A stretch of DNA of 63,073 nt. Origin: Clostridiales bacterium. GTDB lineage: Bacteria > Bacillota > Clostridia > Christensenellales > CAG-138. The stretch lies in the NCBI GenBank assembly GCA_024691085.1, contig JAILNX010000001.1, positions 1 through 63,073 of the forward strand. Reading direction: 5' to 3'. Below are positions 52,567 to 61,111 of this stretch, one piece after another; the first letter of the stretch is position 1; each line of letters starts with the position of its first letter. Below the pieces are notes generated by a model. That model ran no database searches. It was not told the DNA's origin and was given only the letters and a program-made list of their open reading frames with translations. The position numbers were made by a program, and so were the translations under genes.

Positions 52567-54828
52567 CAGGTCGTCGGGATTGATCTCGATACCGCGGAAG
52601 CCTTCAACGCGCAGGCTGTCGGCAAACGCTCTTAACGCGTTGATCGCGAATGAAGTGTTTTCGGATCTAAGGAGTTTGACGATTACGGCATAGCGGTAAA
52701 GATTCGCCCTTTTGCGTATAGGCGCGGGACCGGAAGTCACGAAGAGGATGTCCTTCTCGGCGTTGTGCCCGCTCATTACGTTTTTGAGGATCTCGCAGGT
52801 CTTTCTTTCGAAATCCGTGCATACTTCCGCCGCCTCTTTTTCGTCGCGCATCTCAAACAGAGCTCTTACAAAAACGGAAAACGGCGGGAAAAGAGTCCTG
52901 AGCCTGTCCCGTATCTCGAGGTCGAAGAAGGTCTTATAATCATGCTGAGCGGAAAGCCTGACTGCGCGGTGATCCGGTGCGTTGGTCTGAATGACGACCT
53001 TTCCCCTGTTCACTTTGCCGTCGCTTAACGCCCTGCCTGCGCGGCCGGCAACCTGGGTAAGCAGCTGGAAGGTGCGCTCGCCGCTGCGGTAGTCCGAGTG
53101 GAAAAGCGAAGTGTCGGCGAAAACGACGCCAACGAGAGTAACGCCGGGAATATCAAGCCCCTTCGCTATCATCTGAGTACCGATAAGCACATCGGCTCCT
53201 CCGTTTGAGAAGCTGTCAAGAATATCCCTGTATGACGATTTCGCGCCCGTTGTGTCGGTATCCATCCTAAGGACTCTTATGCCGGGTATCAGCGATTTAA
53301 GCTGTTCCTCGACCTGCTGCGTGCCGAATCCGGTATACTTGATAAACGTCGATCCGCAGGACGGACAGACGGACGGAACGCGCGTCGAAAAACCGCAGTA
53401 ATGGCAGCGGAGAGAATTGTCGAACTTATGATACGTCAAAGCGACGTCGCAGTTCGGGCAGGTAAAAACGAACCCGCAGGCACGGCATTCGCCGTGATAG
53501 GAATAGCCGCGTCTGTTGAGGAACAGTATCGCCTGTTCGCCCTTCGATACGCATTTTTTAAGCTTGTCCGTGAGGTCTCTTGAGAAAATTCCGTTATTGC
53601 CGGATAGGAACTCCGATCGCATATCGACGATCTCGACCTCGGGCATGGGTATGCCGTTTATCCTTTCCGTAAGCTCAAGCAGCGTGTACGCTCCCTGCTT
53701 CGCGCGGAAATATGACCTGAGCTGAGGAGTCGCGCTTCCGAGAACGAGCCTGCCTCCAGAAAGAGCGGCGCGGCGGATCGCGACCTCATCCGCGGAATAG
53801 CATGGGGCGTGCTCCGATCTGTACGACGGCTCGTGCTCCTCGTCGATGACGATGAGCTTAAGATCCTCAACCGGAGCAAAAACTGCGGATCGCGCTCCTA
53901 CTACGACGCGCGCTTTGCCTAGGCGGATCCTTCGCCACTCGTCATAGCGCTCGCCCGCGCCGAGGCGGCTGTGAAGAACGGCGACCGTATCGCCGAAACG
54001 GCGTCTGAACCGGTCGGTGGTCTGCGGAGTAAGCGAGATCTCGGGGACAAGCACGATCGCTCCCCCGCCCTTTTCAAGAACGTCGCTTATCGCGTTAAGA
54101 TAGACCTCCGTCTTTCCGCTGCCCGTAACGCCGTGAAGCAGAAATACCTCGCCGGGTTTCCCCGCTTTTATGCACTCTACGGCGGCAGTCTGTTTCTCGG
54201 TCAATTCAGGCGAAGCATCCGGTGAAACAACGTTCGTGAACGGATTACGGAAGGTAACGTGTCCTTCCTCGCAGGCATATCCTTTCTTGATCAGCGCTGC
54301 AACTGCGGCGCTCGCGGAGGGAATATAGGCGTTAAGGTCCTCCATAGAGACAGGCGCGTTCAGCTTAACGAGAAGGTCGAAGACCTCAAGCTGCTTCGGC
54401 GACCTTGGAGTGCCATCCTTTTTTAGGAGAGACGCCCTTGCCGTGGATACCTCGAGTCCGGGGGAAAGGAGTATCGTCCTGACCGTCTTTTCCTTGACTC
54501 TCGATCCTCTTAGCTGCGCGGGAAGCATCAGCCTGAGCGCCTCGCACAGGGTGCAGTCGTAGGCTCTGCAGATCCATTTTGCGAGCCCGAGCTGATCCTC
54601 ATTCAGCGCGGTATAGGGTTCAAGCGTCTTAATGACGCTTTTAAGAGTCCGATCCGTCAAGGCGTCGTCCGCAAGCTCGATAACGAAGCCTTCAATGGGC
54701 TTGTTGCCCCTTCCAAAAGGCACAAGAACCCGATGCCCCGGACGGACATCGAGCTCTTCGGGAACGGCATAAGTGAACAGCTTGTCAACATTCGAGTTGG
54801 CTATATCAACGATAAGCCTTGCAAACAA
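52561..54828 (-). CDS. priA: primosomal protein N', replication restart helicase
   Basis: The start is TTG at 54828, with GAGGTG 7 bases upstream. The 755-residue protein has the 3'-DNA-binding domain (ARLIVDIANSNVDKLFTY...), Walker A GVTGSGKTEVYL (about 233), DEEH (about 326), four CxxC-type zinc motifs (CRACGFVFTCPNC, CHYCG, CPSCG, about 445-495) and helicase motifs V/VI (GTQMIAKGLDIPGV, QVAGRAGR). It reloads the replicative helicase at stalled forks. It follows gmk and rpoZ, the common Firmicute order. Confidence 0.97.
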   Translation of the reverse strand: MFARLIVDIANSNVDKLFTYAVPEELDVRPGHRVLVPFGRGNKPIEGFVIELADDALTDRTLKSVIKTLEPYTALNEDQLGLAKWICRAYDCTLCEALRLMLPAQLRGSRVKEKTVRTILLSPGLEVSTARASLLKKDGTPRSPKQLEVFDLLVKLNAPVSMEDLNAYIPSASAAVAALIKKGYACEEGHVTFRNPFTNVVSPDASPELTEKQTAAVECIKAGKPGEVFLLHGVTGSGKTEVYLNAISDVLEKGGGAIVLVPEISLTPQTTDRFRRRFGDTVAVLHSRLGAGERYDEWRRIRLGKARVVVGARSAVFAPVEDLKLIVIDEEHEPSYRSEHAPCYSADEVAIRRAALSGGRLVLGSATPQLRSYFRAKQGAYTLLELTERINGIPMPEVEIVDMRSEFLSGNNGIFSRDLTDKLKKCVSKGEQAILFLNRRGYSYHGECRACGFVFTCPNCDVALTYHKFDNSLRCHYCGFSTRVPSVCPSCGSTFIKYTGFGTQQVEEQLKSLIPGIRVLRMDTDTTGAKSSYRDILDSFSNGGADVLIGTQMIAKGLDIPGVTLVGVVFADTSLFHSDYRSGERTFQLLTQVAGRAGRALSDGKVNRGKVVIQTNAPDHRAVRLSAQHDYKTFFDLEIRDRLRTLFPPFSVFVRALFEMRDEKEAAEVCTDFERKTCEILKNVMSGHNAEKDILFVTSGPAPIRKRANLYRYAVIVKLLRSENTSFAINALRAFADSLRVEGFRGIEINPDDLL

Positions 54829-54856
54829 AGCCGTTCACCTCACACTTAATTCTTGA

Positions 54857-55069
54857 TCAAAACTCCGAAGTCTTCTTATACTCTTCGGGATAGCGGATAA
54901 CGAGCTTATCCTCGTTAAGCTCCTCGACCGCGATGGAGACCGGCTTCTCGTTGCCGATGTCCTCGCCGGAGCGCATGATCTGCCTCGCGCGCCTCGCGAC
55001 GCTGGTTACAAGCATATAGCGGCATCCGGCCTTTACCTCGATCTCGTTTACCGGCGGCTGATTCATCAT
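54857..55069 (-). CDS. rpoZ: RNA polymerase omega subunit
   Basis: The ATG at 55069 lies 9 bases after AGGAGG; a second ATG follows directly at 55066. The 70-residue protein has the omega signature CRYMLVTSVARRARQI (about 15-30) and a VSIAVEEL segment. Omega helps assemble RNA polymerase. It lies between gmk and priA. Confidence 0.88.
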   Translation of the reverse strand: MMNQPPVNEIEVKAGCRYMLVTSVARRARQIMRSGEDIGNEKPVSIAVEELNEDKLVIRYPEEYKKTSEF

Positions 55070-55095
55070 AGTGGTATTCCTCCTGATAATAATAT

Positions 55096-55713
55096 TCAGA
55101 AATCCTCGTTCTTGAGGCTGTCGACAAGCTCCGCGCACTGAGCGGGCTTATGACGGCTTGCCTCGAGGATAAGTTTTGCATCGTCGATCGCGACGGAAAG
55201 ATCGTCGTTGACCACAACGAAGTCGTACTCCGTCATACGGTCAAGCTCGCTCTTTGCCTCGGCAAGACGGCGCTCGATGACTTCCTGCGTCTCGGTCCCC
55301 CTTGTTTCGAGCCTGCGCCTTAATTCCTTCATGGAAGGCGGAGCGAGCATCATAAGAACGGCTTCGGGGCAGTTCTCCTTGACCTTCATCGCGCCGTTGA
55401 CGTCGATATCAAGAAGCACATCCTTTCCTAAAGAAAGCTGTTCCTCGACGAATATGCGGGGAGTGCCGTAATTGTTCCTGCCGAATACCTTCATGTATTC
55501 GAGGAACTCGCCGTTTGCGATCATACGGTCAAACTCCTCGTCGGAAACGAAGAAGTATTCCCTGCCGTGCACCTCGCCCTCCCTGGGAGCTCGGGTGGTA
55601 GCGGAAACGGAGAACACCATACGGCCTTCGCCGCTCTCAAGCAGCGCTTTCGCGACGGTTCCCTTGCCTACGCCGGACGGTCCGGAAATGATAAACAAAA
55701 CGCCTCTTTGCAT
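55096..55713 (-). CDS. gmk: guanylate kinase
   Basis: The 205-residue protein has the P-loop GPSGVGKGT (11-19), SATTRAPREGEVHGREYFFV (about 37-56), the LLDIDVNGAMKVKE segment and RLETRGTETQEVIERRL. It phosphorylates GMP. GGAGG precedes the ATG. It sits 11 bases after yicC; the remA gene usually placed between them is absent. Confidence 0.97.
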   Translation of the reverse strand: MQRGVLFIISGPSGVGKGTVAKALLESGEGRMVFSVSATTRAPREGEVHGREYFFVSDEEFDRMIANGEFLEYMKVFGRNNYGTPRIFVEEQLSLGKDVLLDIDVNGAMKVKENCPEAVLMMLAPPSMKELRRRLETRGTETQEVIERRLAEAKSELDRMTEYDFVVVNDDLSVAIDDAKLILEASRHKPAQCAELVDSLKNEDF

Positions 55714-55724
55714 TTTTCCTCCGA

Positions 55725-56603
55725 TTACTCCAGGTTCTGAACCTGTTCCCTGATCTTTTCTATCTCAGCCTTGCCTTCGATAACAAGCGCAGTGATCTCT
55801 TTGTCGTTCGCCTTGGAACCGATGGTGTTGAACTCCCTGTTCATCTCCTGAACGATGAAGTCAAGCTTGCGGCCGGCAGCAGAACCGTTGTTCATAAGCT
55901 CCTTCGCCGAGGCGACGTGGCTTAACAGCCTTACGAGCTCTTCGTCGATGTTGGCCTTGTCCGCAAAGATCGCGACCTCCGCGGCAAGTCTGTTGGGATC
56001 CACGTCCGCAGACGAAAGAACGGTATTGATGCGGTCGGTAAGTTTTACCCTGTACTCCTCAACGACGAGAGGTGCGCGGACAATTATCTTCTCCCTTATC
56101 GCAAGGACTGTGTCGAGCCTTACAAGAAGATCGGCGCAAAGCCTGTCGCCCTCTACGGAGCGCATCTTTATAAGCTCGTCGCAGGCATTATTGAGCGCGT
56201 CCTTAAGGAGCGAACGCACCGCTTCGACGTCCTCGTCGGCTTCCGAAACGGTAATGACGTCGGGAAGACGCATGGCGCTGGTTACGGTAAGATCGTTGCG
56301 GAGCCCGTACTTTTCCGCGCATTCTGACGCGGCGGCGAGATAAGCCTCAAGAAGCGAAGCGTCGAAGTCGACCTTCCTCGCGTCCGAACGCCTGTTGACG
56401 TAGGTCAGATAGACGTCAACGTGACCGCGCGTGAGCCTTTCGGAAAGGAGCCTTCTGATATCGTCCTCAAGGAACGAGATATGTCTCGGCATTCTGAAGG
56501 AAAGATCCAGATATCTGTGATTAACGCTTTTCAGCTCGACAGTCATCTCTCTTCCGTCGACGAAAAGATTCGCTCTGCCGAAGCCCGTCATGCTGTTGGC
56601 CAT
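55725..56603 (-). CDS. yicC: YicC-family endoribonuclease
   Basis: The 292-residue protein starts with the family hallmark SMTGFGRA (4-11) and VELKSVNHRYLDLSFRMP (about 21-38), and ends with KLDFIVQEMNREFNTIGSKA and the C-terminal VEGKAEIEKIREQVQNLE. YicC/YloC proteins cut RNA. AGGAGG precedes the ATG. It begins the yicC-gmk-rpoZ-priA run. Confidence 0.94.
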   Translation of the reverse strand: MANSMTGFGRANLFVDGREMTVELKSVNHRYLDLSFRMPRHISFLEDDIRRLLSERLTRGHVDVYLTYVNRRSDARKVDFDASLLEAYLAAASECAEKYGLRNDLTVTSAMRLPDVITVSEADEDVEAVRSLLKDALNNACDELIKMRSVEGDRLCADLLVRLDTVLAIREKIIVRAPLVVEEYRVKLTDRINTVLSSADVDPNRLAAEVAIFADKANIDEELVRLLSHVASAKELMNNGSAAGRKLDFIVQEMNREFNTIGSKANDKEITALVIEGKAEIEKIREQVQNLE

Positions 56604-56636
56604 TTAAGAACCTCCTGTTTTACGAGGGAAATATAG

Positions 56637-58604
56637 TCACGCGGACTTGACCTGATCGTTCTTCTTATGATTGAAGTTGGGGACGATCTCCTCGATACAT
56701 TCGATAACGGCGTAGCTGTTGATCTCCGCAAGCGAGTGTAGCTCGTCCAGCTTCTCGTAGAACACCTCGGAGTCGATCTGTTCGGGATGAGCCTTCATGA
56801 TCCTCCCGTGAGAGGTCTTTTCCATCGCGTTGACCTCGTCGGGAGTGAGAAGCTCTTCATACATCTTTTCGCCTGGACGAAGGCCGGTGATCTCGATAGG
56901 CATATCGACGTTCGGCTCGTAGCCGTGGAATCTTATGACCTTTTCCGCAAGATCGTAGATCTTTACTGGTTCGCCCATATCAAGAACGTAGATAGCGCCC
57001 GTCTCGCCGAGAGCGCCTGCCTGAAGCACGAGCTGAGCCGCCTCGGGTATGGTCATGAAATACCTGGTGATATTTCTGTCGGTAACGAGAACAGGGCCGC
57101 CGGATTGGATCTGCCTCTCGAATAGAGGAATTACGCTTCCGTGGGAGCCGAGAACATTGCCGAATCGGACGGTCATACAGCGCATGACGCTCCTGTTGGC
57201 GTACTGCTGCACGATCATTTCGGTAATACGCTTGGTCGCGCCCATAACGTTCGTGGGATTGACGGCCTTATCCGTCGAAAGCTGAACGAAACGCTTTACG
57301 CCGTGCTCGTCGGCAGATTTTAACACGTTAAGAGTGCCGAACACGTTGTTCTTGACAGCCTCTGCAGGACTGTCCTCCATAAGCGGAACGTGCTTGTGTG
57401 CGGCGGTATGAAGGACTATATCGGGATGAAACTCCTCCATTACGGCATCCAGCCTGTCCTTATCGCGAACGGAGCCGATCCTAATGAGAACGTTGAGCCA
57501 GGGATATTTCTGTTTGAGCTCGCAGTAAAGTTCGTAAGCGCAGTTTTCGTAGATATCGAATATTACAAGCGTCGACGGAAAAAACTTCGAGGCCTGCCTG
57601 CAGATCTCGGAACCGATGGAACCGCCGCCGCCCGTAACGAGTACGACTTTATGTTCAAGGTAGTCGGCGATGCTTCTCGTATCGAGATCGACTTCGGGTC
57701 TAAACAGGATATCGTTGATGTTCGTCTCACGGATGTTCTTCATCGTGGGCGATTCCTTATCCTTCTTGTCGAGATCGCGGAGCGGCGTCATCATGCGGAC
57801 GTGGCACTTCGTATCACGGCAGATGCTTACAAGCTCTGCCTGACGGTCCCTTGTAATGGAAGGGATCGCGATGATGATCTCCTGGATATTCTTACGTTTG
57901 ACGATATCGGGGATATCCTCGCTGGTGCCGAGGACCTTGATGCCGTCGATCATCATGCCGACCTTGGATTTATCGTCGTCAACAAATGCGGCAGTATAGC
58001 AATCGGAGATCTCGTGACCGCCGGAGATCTGGGAATGGACGTACGCGCCGAAATAGCCAGCGCCCACGATAAGCGTCGGCTTCTTGCCCTCGTGTTTGTC
58101 GGAATGAACGGCGTCATTGATAATCTTTCTTAAAATGCGGACGCCGAATCTCGATATGAAGACAGCTGCGGCTATGAACATTCCGGCAAGAACGATGCCT
58201 ACCTTGCCCGTATTGTTAAAACCGAGATGTTTTGCAAACGGCCAAAGCGATAAAAGGAAGTTTGACACGACGCAAAGGCCCATTCCTACGGCGCAGGCGG
58301 CGATTATCATGATGCCTTCGTTTAGTCCGGATACGCTCCAGATGCTGCTGTAAAGGCCAAAGAGAACGAAGCAAAGAATGTACAGTACGATGAAGAACAG
58401 TACCTGATAGAAGGTGTAATACTGCTTTAAGGGAGCGCCAACGTATTCAGCGGCATAGAACGGGAACTTATATCCGTCCTTTACCGCGCTGTGCATAAAC
58501 CAGGTGGCAAGAGCAAACGAAGCGAAGCAGATAACTATATCTATCGCAAGAAGCAATACCCTCCTTGCGTTCTTCTCAAGTCTTGCGTTCCTCATTTCAT
58601 TCAT
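56637..58604 (-). CDS. membrane nucleoside-diphosphate-sugar epimerase/dehydratase (CapD/PglF type)
   Basis: The start is ATG at 58604, with AAGGAGG 9 bases upstream; longer frames run into the preceding gene. The 655-residue protein has four or five membrane helices (about 14-160), a first nucleotide-binding domain (LIVGAGYFGAYV, about 190) and the catalytic Rossmann domain (VLVTGGGGSIGSEI about 335, HTAAHKHVPLMEDSP, LSTDKAVNPTNVMGATKR). The MxxxK in place of YxxxK is normal in this subfamily, which dehydrates or epimerises UDP-sugars. It is translated with the NusG-like gene (8-base overlap), so the antiterminator probably serves this polysaccharide gene. Confidence 0.9.
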   Translation of the reverse strand: MNEMRNARLEKNARRVLLLAIDIVICFASFALATWFMHSAVKDGYKFPFYAAEYVGAPLKQYYTFYQVLFFIVLYILCFVLFGLYSSIWSVSGLNEGIMIIAACAVGMGLCVVSNFLLSLWPFAKHLGFNNTGKVGIVLAGMFIAAAVFISRFGVRILRKIINDAVHSDKHEGKKPTLIVGAGYFGAYVHSQISGGHEISDCYTAAFVDDDKSKVGMMIDGIKVLGTSEDIPDIVKRKNIQEIIIAIPSITRDRQAELVSICRDTKCHVRMMTPLRDLDKKDKESPTMKNIRETNINDILFRPEVDLDTRSIADYLEHKVVLVTGGGGSIGSEICRQASKFFPSTLVIFDIYENCAYELYCELKQKYPWLNVLIRIGSVRDKDRLDAVMEEFHPDIVLHTAAHKHVPLMEDSPAEAVKNNVFGTLNVLKSADEHGVKRFVQLSTDKAVNPTNVMGATKRITEMIVQQYANRSVMRCMTVRFGNVLGSHGSVIPLFERQIQSGGPVLVTDRNITRYFMTIPEAAQLVLQAGALGETGAIYVLDMGEPVKIYDLAEKVIRFHGYEPNVDMPIEITGLRPGEKMYEELLTPDEVNAMEKTSHGRIMKAHPEQIDSEVFYEKLDELHSLAEINSYAVIECIEEIVPNFNHKKNDQVKSA

Positions 58605-59163
58605 CGGCGTTATCCTCCTTGTCAACCGACCTGAGCCATTCAAAGCCCATCCAGACGTAACGGGTGACGTCTCCAAGTCTGATCGCGACTTTCGCAATGC
58701 GTTTTTGTCTTTTAACTTCGACGATCGAACCCTCGTAATCCTTAAGCGGGCCGTCGGCAACTCTTATCTTCGTGCCGTCTTTTACGGCAAGGGACATGCC
58801 GATCATGCCGCCGTGAGCGTGTACCCATTCGGCAAACAGCCTGTCAGCTCCCTTAAGGCGGTAATCTCCATCGTTGTATTTTAGAACTCTCAGTATGCCC
58901 GAAACCCGCACGAGCTCCGAGACCGGGACAGGGACGTCGGAGTAAACGAAGACGTATCCGGGAAGCATTCGTCGTAAGCATTTTTCCCATACGCCCGAGT
59001 GGCATTCCTCTTTCTCGACCTTGGGTGAGATCGCAAACGCGTGAAGCCCCTTTAAAACGTTCTCAGCCGCGATATCGTCCCTGCCGCTCTCGCAGAAAAC
59101 GCAGTAAGCGAATCCCGGACATGGCGAAGTATCGGATGGTAGAGAAAAATCATTATCGGTCAC
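58597..59163 (-). CDS. specialised NusG paralog (LoaP-like antiterminator)
   Basis: The 188-residue protein has a NusG N-terminal domain (YCVFCESGRDDIAAENVL, about 20-37; RRMLPGYVFVYS, about 64-75) and a KOW motif (VADGPLKDYEGSIVEVKRQ, about 134-152). Short NusG paralogs of this kind (LoaP, UpxY) let RNA polymerase read through terminators in long polysaccharide or antibiotic operons. The only start is GTG at 59163, and the good Shine-Dalgarno (AAGGAGAA near 59195) is about 28 bases away, separated by a hairpin. The gene overlaps the epimerase by 8 bases. Confidence 0.85.
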   Translation of the reverse strand: MTDNDFSLPSDTSPCPGFAYCVFCESGRDDIAAENVLKGLHAFAISPKVEKEECHSGVWEKCLRRMLPGYVFVYSDVPVPVSELVRVSGILRVLKYNDGDYRLKGADRLFAEWVHAHGGMIGMSLAVKDGTKIRVADGPLKDYEGSIVEVKRQKRIAKVAIRLGDVTRYVWMGFEWLRSVDKEDNADE

Positions 59164-59227
59164 GGCATACTGTTCGGGAAACGCCCCGAAGTTCTCCTTC
59201 TTGAAAAACGGTCATACTTATAACCAT
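59153..59227 (-). other. 24-codon upstream reading frame in the NusG-paralog leader
   Basis: ATG at 59227 lies 8 bases beyond the -10 box, so it is at or next to the transcription start. The frame (MVISMTVFQEGELRGVSRTV...) runs through the Shine-Dalgarno and hairpin and stops at 59153, 11 bases past the GTG of the NusG paralog. Whether it is translated is unknown. Confidence 0.35.
59173..59190 (-). promoter_or_regulatory. hairpin between Shine-Dalgarno and start of the NusG paralog
   Basis: TTCGGG/CCCGAA stem with a 6-base loop. It lies exactly between AAGGAGAA and the GTG, shortening the effective spacing when folded. Confidence 0.5.
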
Positions 59228-59235
59228 TATATTTG

Positions 59236-59264
59236 ATTATACATCATTAAGTAAATGATTGCAA
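59236..59264 (-). promoter_or_regulatory. promoter of the NusG-paralog/epimerase operon
   Basis: Minus strand TTGCAA (59259-59264), 17 bp, TATAAT (59236-59241). Confidence 0.7.
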
Positions 59265-59305
59265 GAATAACAGGATAAGAAATGATACTTTTTGTTGGGA
59301 ATAAG

Positions 59306-59336
59306 CAAAAAAATAAGAGCCCGTGACAGGGCCCTT
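59306..59336 (-). terminator. terminator of the amidohydrolase gene
   Basis: Minus strand AAGGGCCC/GGGCTCTT stem (59315-59336), followed by a long T tract. Confidence 0.8.
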
Positions 59337-59341
59337 CAGGA

Positions 59342-60949
59342 TCAATAAACGCGTTTGCCTCCGAGATACGTCTCCTCCGCTTTTATGGTATGTATCATGC
59401 GCGGAGGAACCTTGAACGGGTCTCCGCTCAATATCACGAAATCTGCGAGCATGCCTTCATTTATCATACCCTTTACGCTTTCTTCAAAGCTCGCGTGCGC
59501 TGAATTGACGGTGAAGCTGTCAAGCGCCTCGCCTACGGTAAACGCTTCGTCGGGAAGGTAAGGTCCGGTTCCGTCAAGCGACGTGCGCGTCACGGCGCAC
59601 TCGACGCCCTTCATAACGTCCGGAAGCTCGACCGGACAGTCGGAACCGTTCGAAACGCAAGCTCCGCCTTTCATAAGCGTCTTGAATGAATAGCTTGTAT
59701 CTCTGAGCGTTGGATCTACGAGAACGTCGACGATACGGTTGTCGTAATCAAGGAACACGGTCTGTGCGTAAACGTGAAGCCCGAGCGAGAGTATGCGCTC
59801 AAGCTGATCCTTTCGTGTGATCTGGCAGTGAACGACGCCGTGACGGTGATCGTTCCGCGGGCATTCGATCAGCGCTTTTTCAAACGCGTCGAGCACGTTG
59901 TCAAGGCATGCGTCTCCTATCGAATGAACGGCGATCTGCATTCCGTTCGAGTTAGCGAAAGAGATAAGACCGTTAAGCTGTTCTTTGGTGAAAAGAGAAA
60001 ATCCGAAGTTGTCGGGATCGTTCAAATACGGCTGCGTAAGATGCGCTGTTCTGCTTCCGAGCGCGCCGTCGCCTAAAAGCTTCAATGGCCCGATCCTGAA
60101 CATCGCGTCGCCTTTCCCAGTCATGTTGCCGTCATGAACGAAGCGTTTCAGCTCGTCGAGTTCCGTGAAGTTAGCCTGCTCATATACGCGGACGGTCAGT
60201 TCTCCGCTTTTTGCAAGCTCGCGGTATGCCTCGTTGACGGTATCATAAGGGACGGAACGGAATACGCAGTAATCGTCGGTCTGGACGCTCGTGACGCCGA
60301 ATGAGTTGACCTCTTTCGATGCAAGCCGTATCATCCGTTTGATCCCCTCTTTATCGGGAACAGGCATTTTATCGAAAGCAAGATCCATCGCGTTGTCGAA
60401 AAGCCGTCCGTCTGGCACTTCGTCCGTCATGCCGATCGAGCCTCCTTCCGGAGGAACGCTGGACGAATTGATCCCGCAGAGCTCCAAAGCCTTTGAATTG
60501 AGCACGCAGCAATGCCCGCAGGTGCGGGTGATGATTATCGGTATATCCTTTGAAACGAGATCAAGATCCAACCTTGACGGCATACGGTGTACATCATTGA
60601 AGTAATCCTGGTTCCATCCGCGTCCGGTAAGCCATTCGCCGTCAGCCGGCTGATGCTTTTTGAGATGCTCCTTAAGACACGCAATGACCGCTTCAAGGCT
60701 TTCAGTATGCTCATAGAGCTTTGCCGATAGAAGCGACTGCCCGTAATTCAGAAGATGCATATGCGAGTCGTTGAACCCCGCGCAGACAAATCTGCCGTTA
60801 AAATCGATCTTTTCGGCGTCTGCATCCGCAGCCCAGAGAACTTCAGCATTCGTCCCCGCCTTTTCAAAAAGACCGTCAACGACGTAAAAAGCTTCGGCGA
60901 AAGCACCTTTCCCGAGATACACATTTCCGTTATAATAAACCTGTTTCAT
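59342..60949 (-). CDS. amidohydrolase (YtcJ-like metal-dependent hydrolase)
   Basis: The 535-residue protein belongs to the amidohydrolase-3 group: HMHLL metal ligands in GFNDSHMHLL (about 58-67), GDACLDNVLDAFEKA with AVHSIGD ahead of it (about 342), the VHCQI segment and the late Asp in NGSDCPVELPDV (about 445). It is cytosolic, with no signal peptide. Members cleave amide, ester or cyclic bonds of small metabolites; the substrate cannot be read. GAGGAG precedes the ATG, and the gene has its own promoter and terminator. Confidence 0.88.
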   Translation of the reverse strand: MKQVYYNGNVYLGKGAFAEAFYVVDGLFEKAGTNAEVLWAADADAEKIDFNGRFVCAGFNDSHMHLLNYGQSLLSAKLYEHTESLEAVIACLKEHLKKHQPADGEWLTGRGWNQDYFNDVHRMPSRLDLDLVSKDIPIIITRTCGHCCVLNSKALELCGINSSSVPPEGGSIGMTDEVPDGRLFDNAMDLAFDKMPVPDKEGIKRMIRLASKEVNSFGVTSVQTDDYCVFRSVPYDTVNEAYRELAKSGELTVRVYEQANFTELDELKRFVHDGNMTGKGDAMFRIGPLKLLGDGALGSRTAHLTQPYLNDPDNFGFSLFTKEQLNGLISFANSNGMQIAVHSIGDACLDNVLDAFEKALIECPRNDHRHGVVHCQITRKDQLERILSLGLHVYAQTVFLDYDNRIVDVLVDPTLRDTSYSFKTLMKGGACVSNGSDCPVELPDVMKGVECAVTRTSLDGTGPYLPDEAFTVGEALDSFTVNSAHASFEESVKGMINEGMLADFVILSGDPFKVPPRMIHTIKAEETYLGGKRVY

Positions 60950-60986
60950 AGCTCCTCGCGTTCGGTTATCTTATTATTGTAATTAG

Positions 60987-61015
60987 AGTTTAGCATATCG
61001 CTGTACGCATTTCAA
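60987..61015 (-). promoter_or_regulatory. promoter of the amidohydrolase gene
   Basis: Minus strand TTGAAA (61010-61015), 17 bp, TAAACT (60987-60992). Confidence 0.55.
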
Positions 61016-61051
61016 CATATAACAGCTTTCGGAAGCATTGAAAAAACGGGC

Positions 61052-61080
61052 TTGAAGAATCGTTCCTCCGTGCTTATAAT
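61052..61080 (+). promoter_or_regulatory. promoter of the ROK gene
   Basis: TTGAAG (61052-61057), 17 bp, TATAAT (61075-61080). Confidence 0.8.
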
Positions 61081-61111
61081 ATATACGAACAATCCGATCC
61101 GGAGGTGCATC

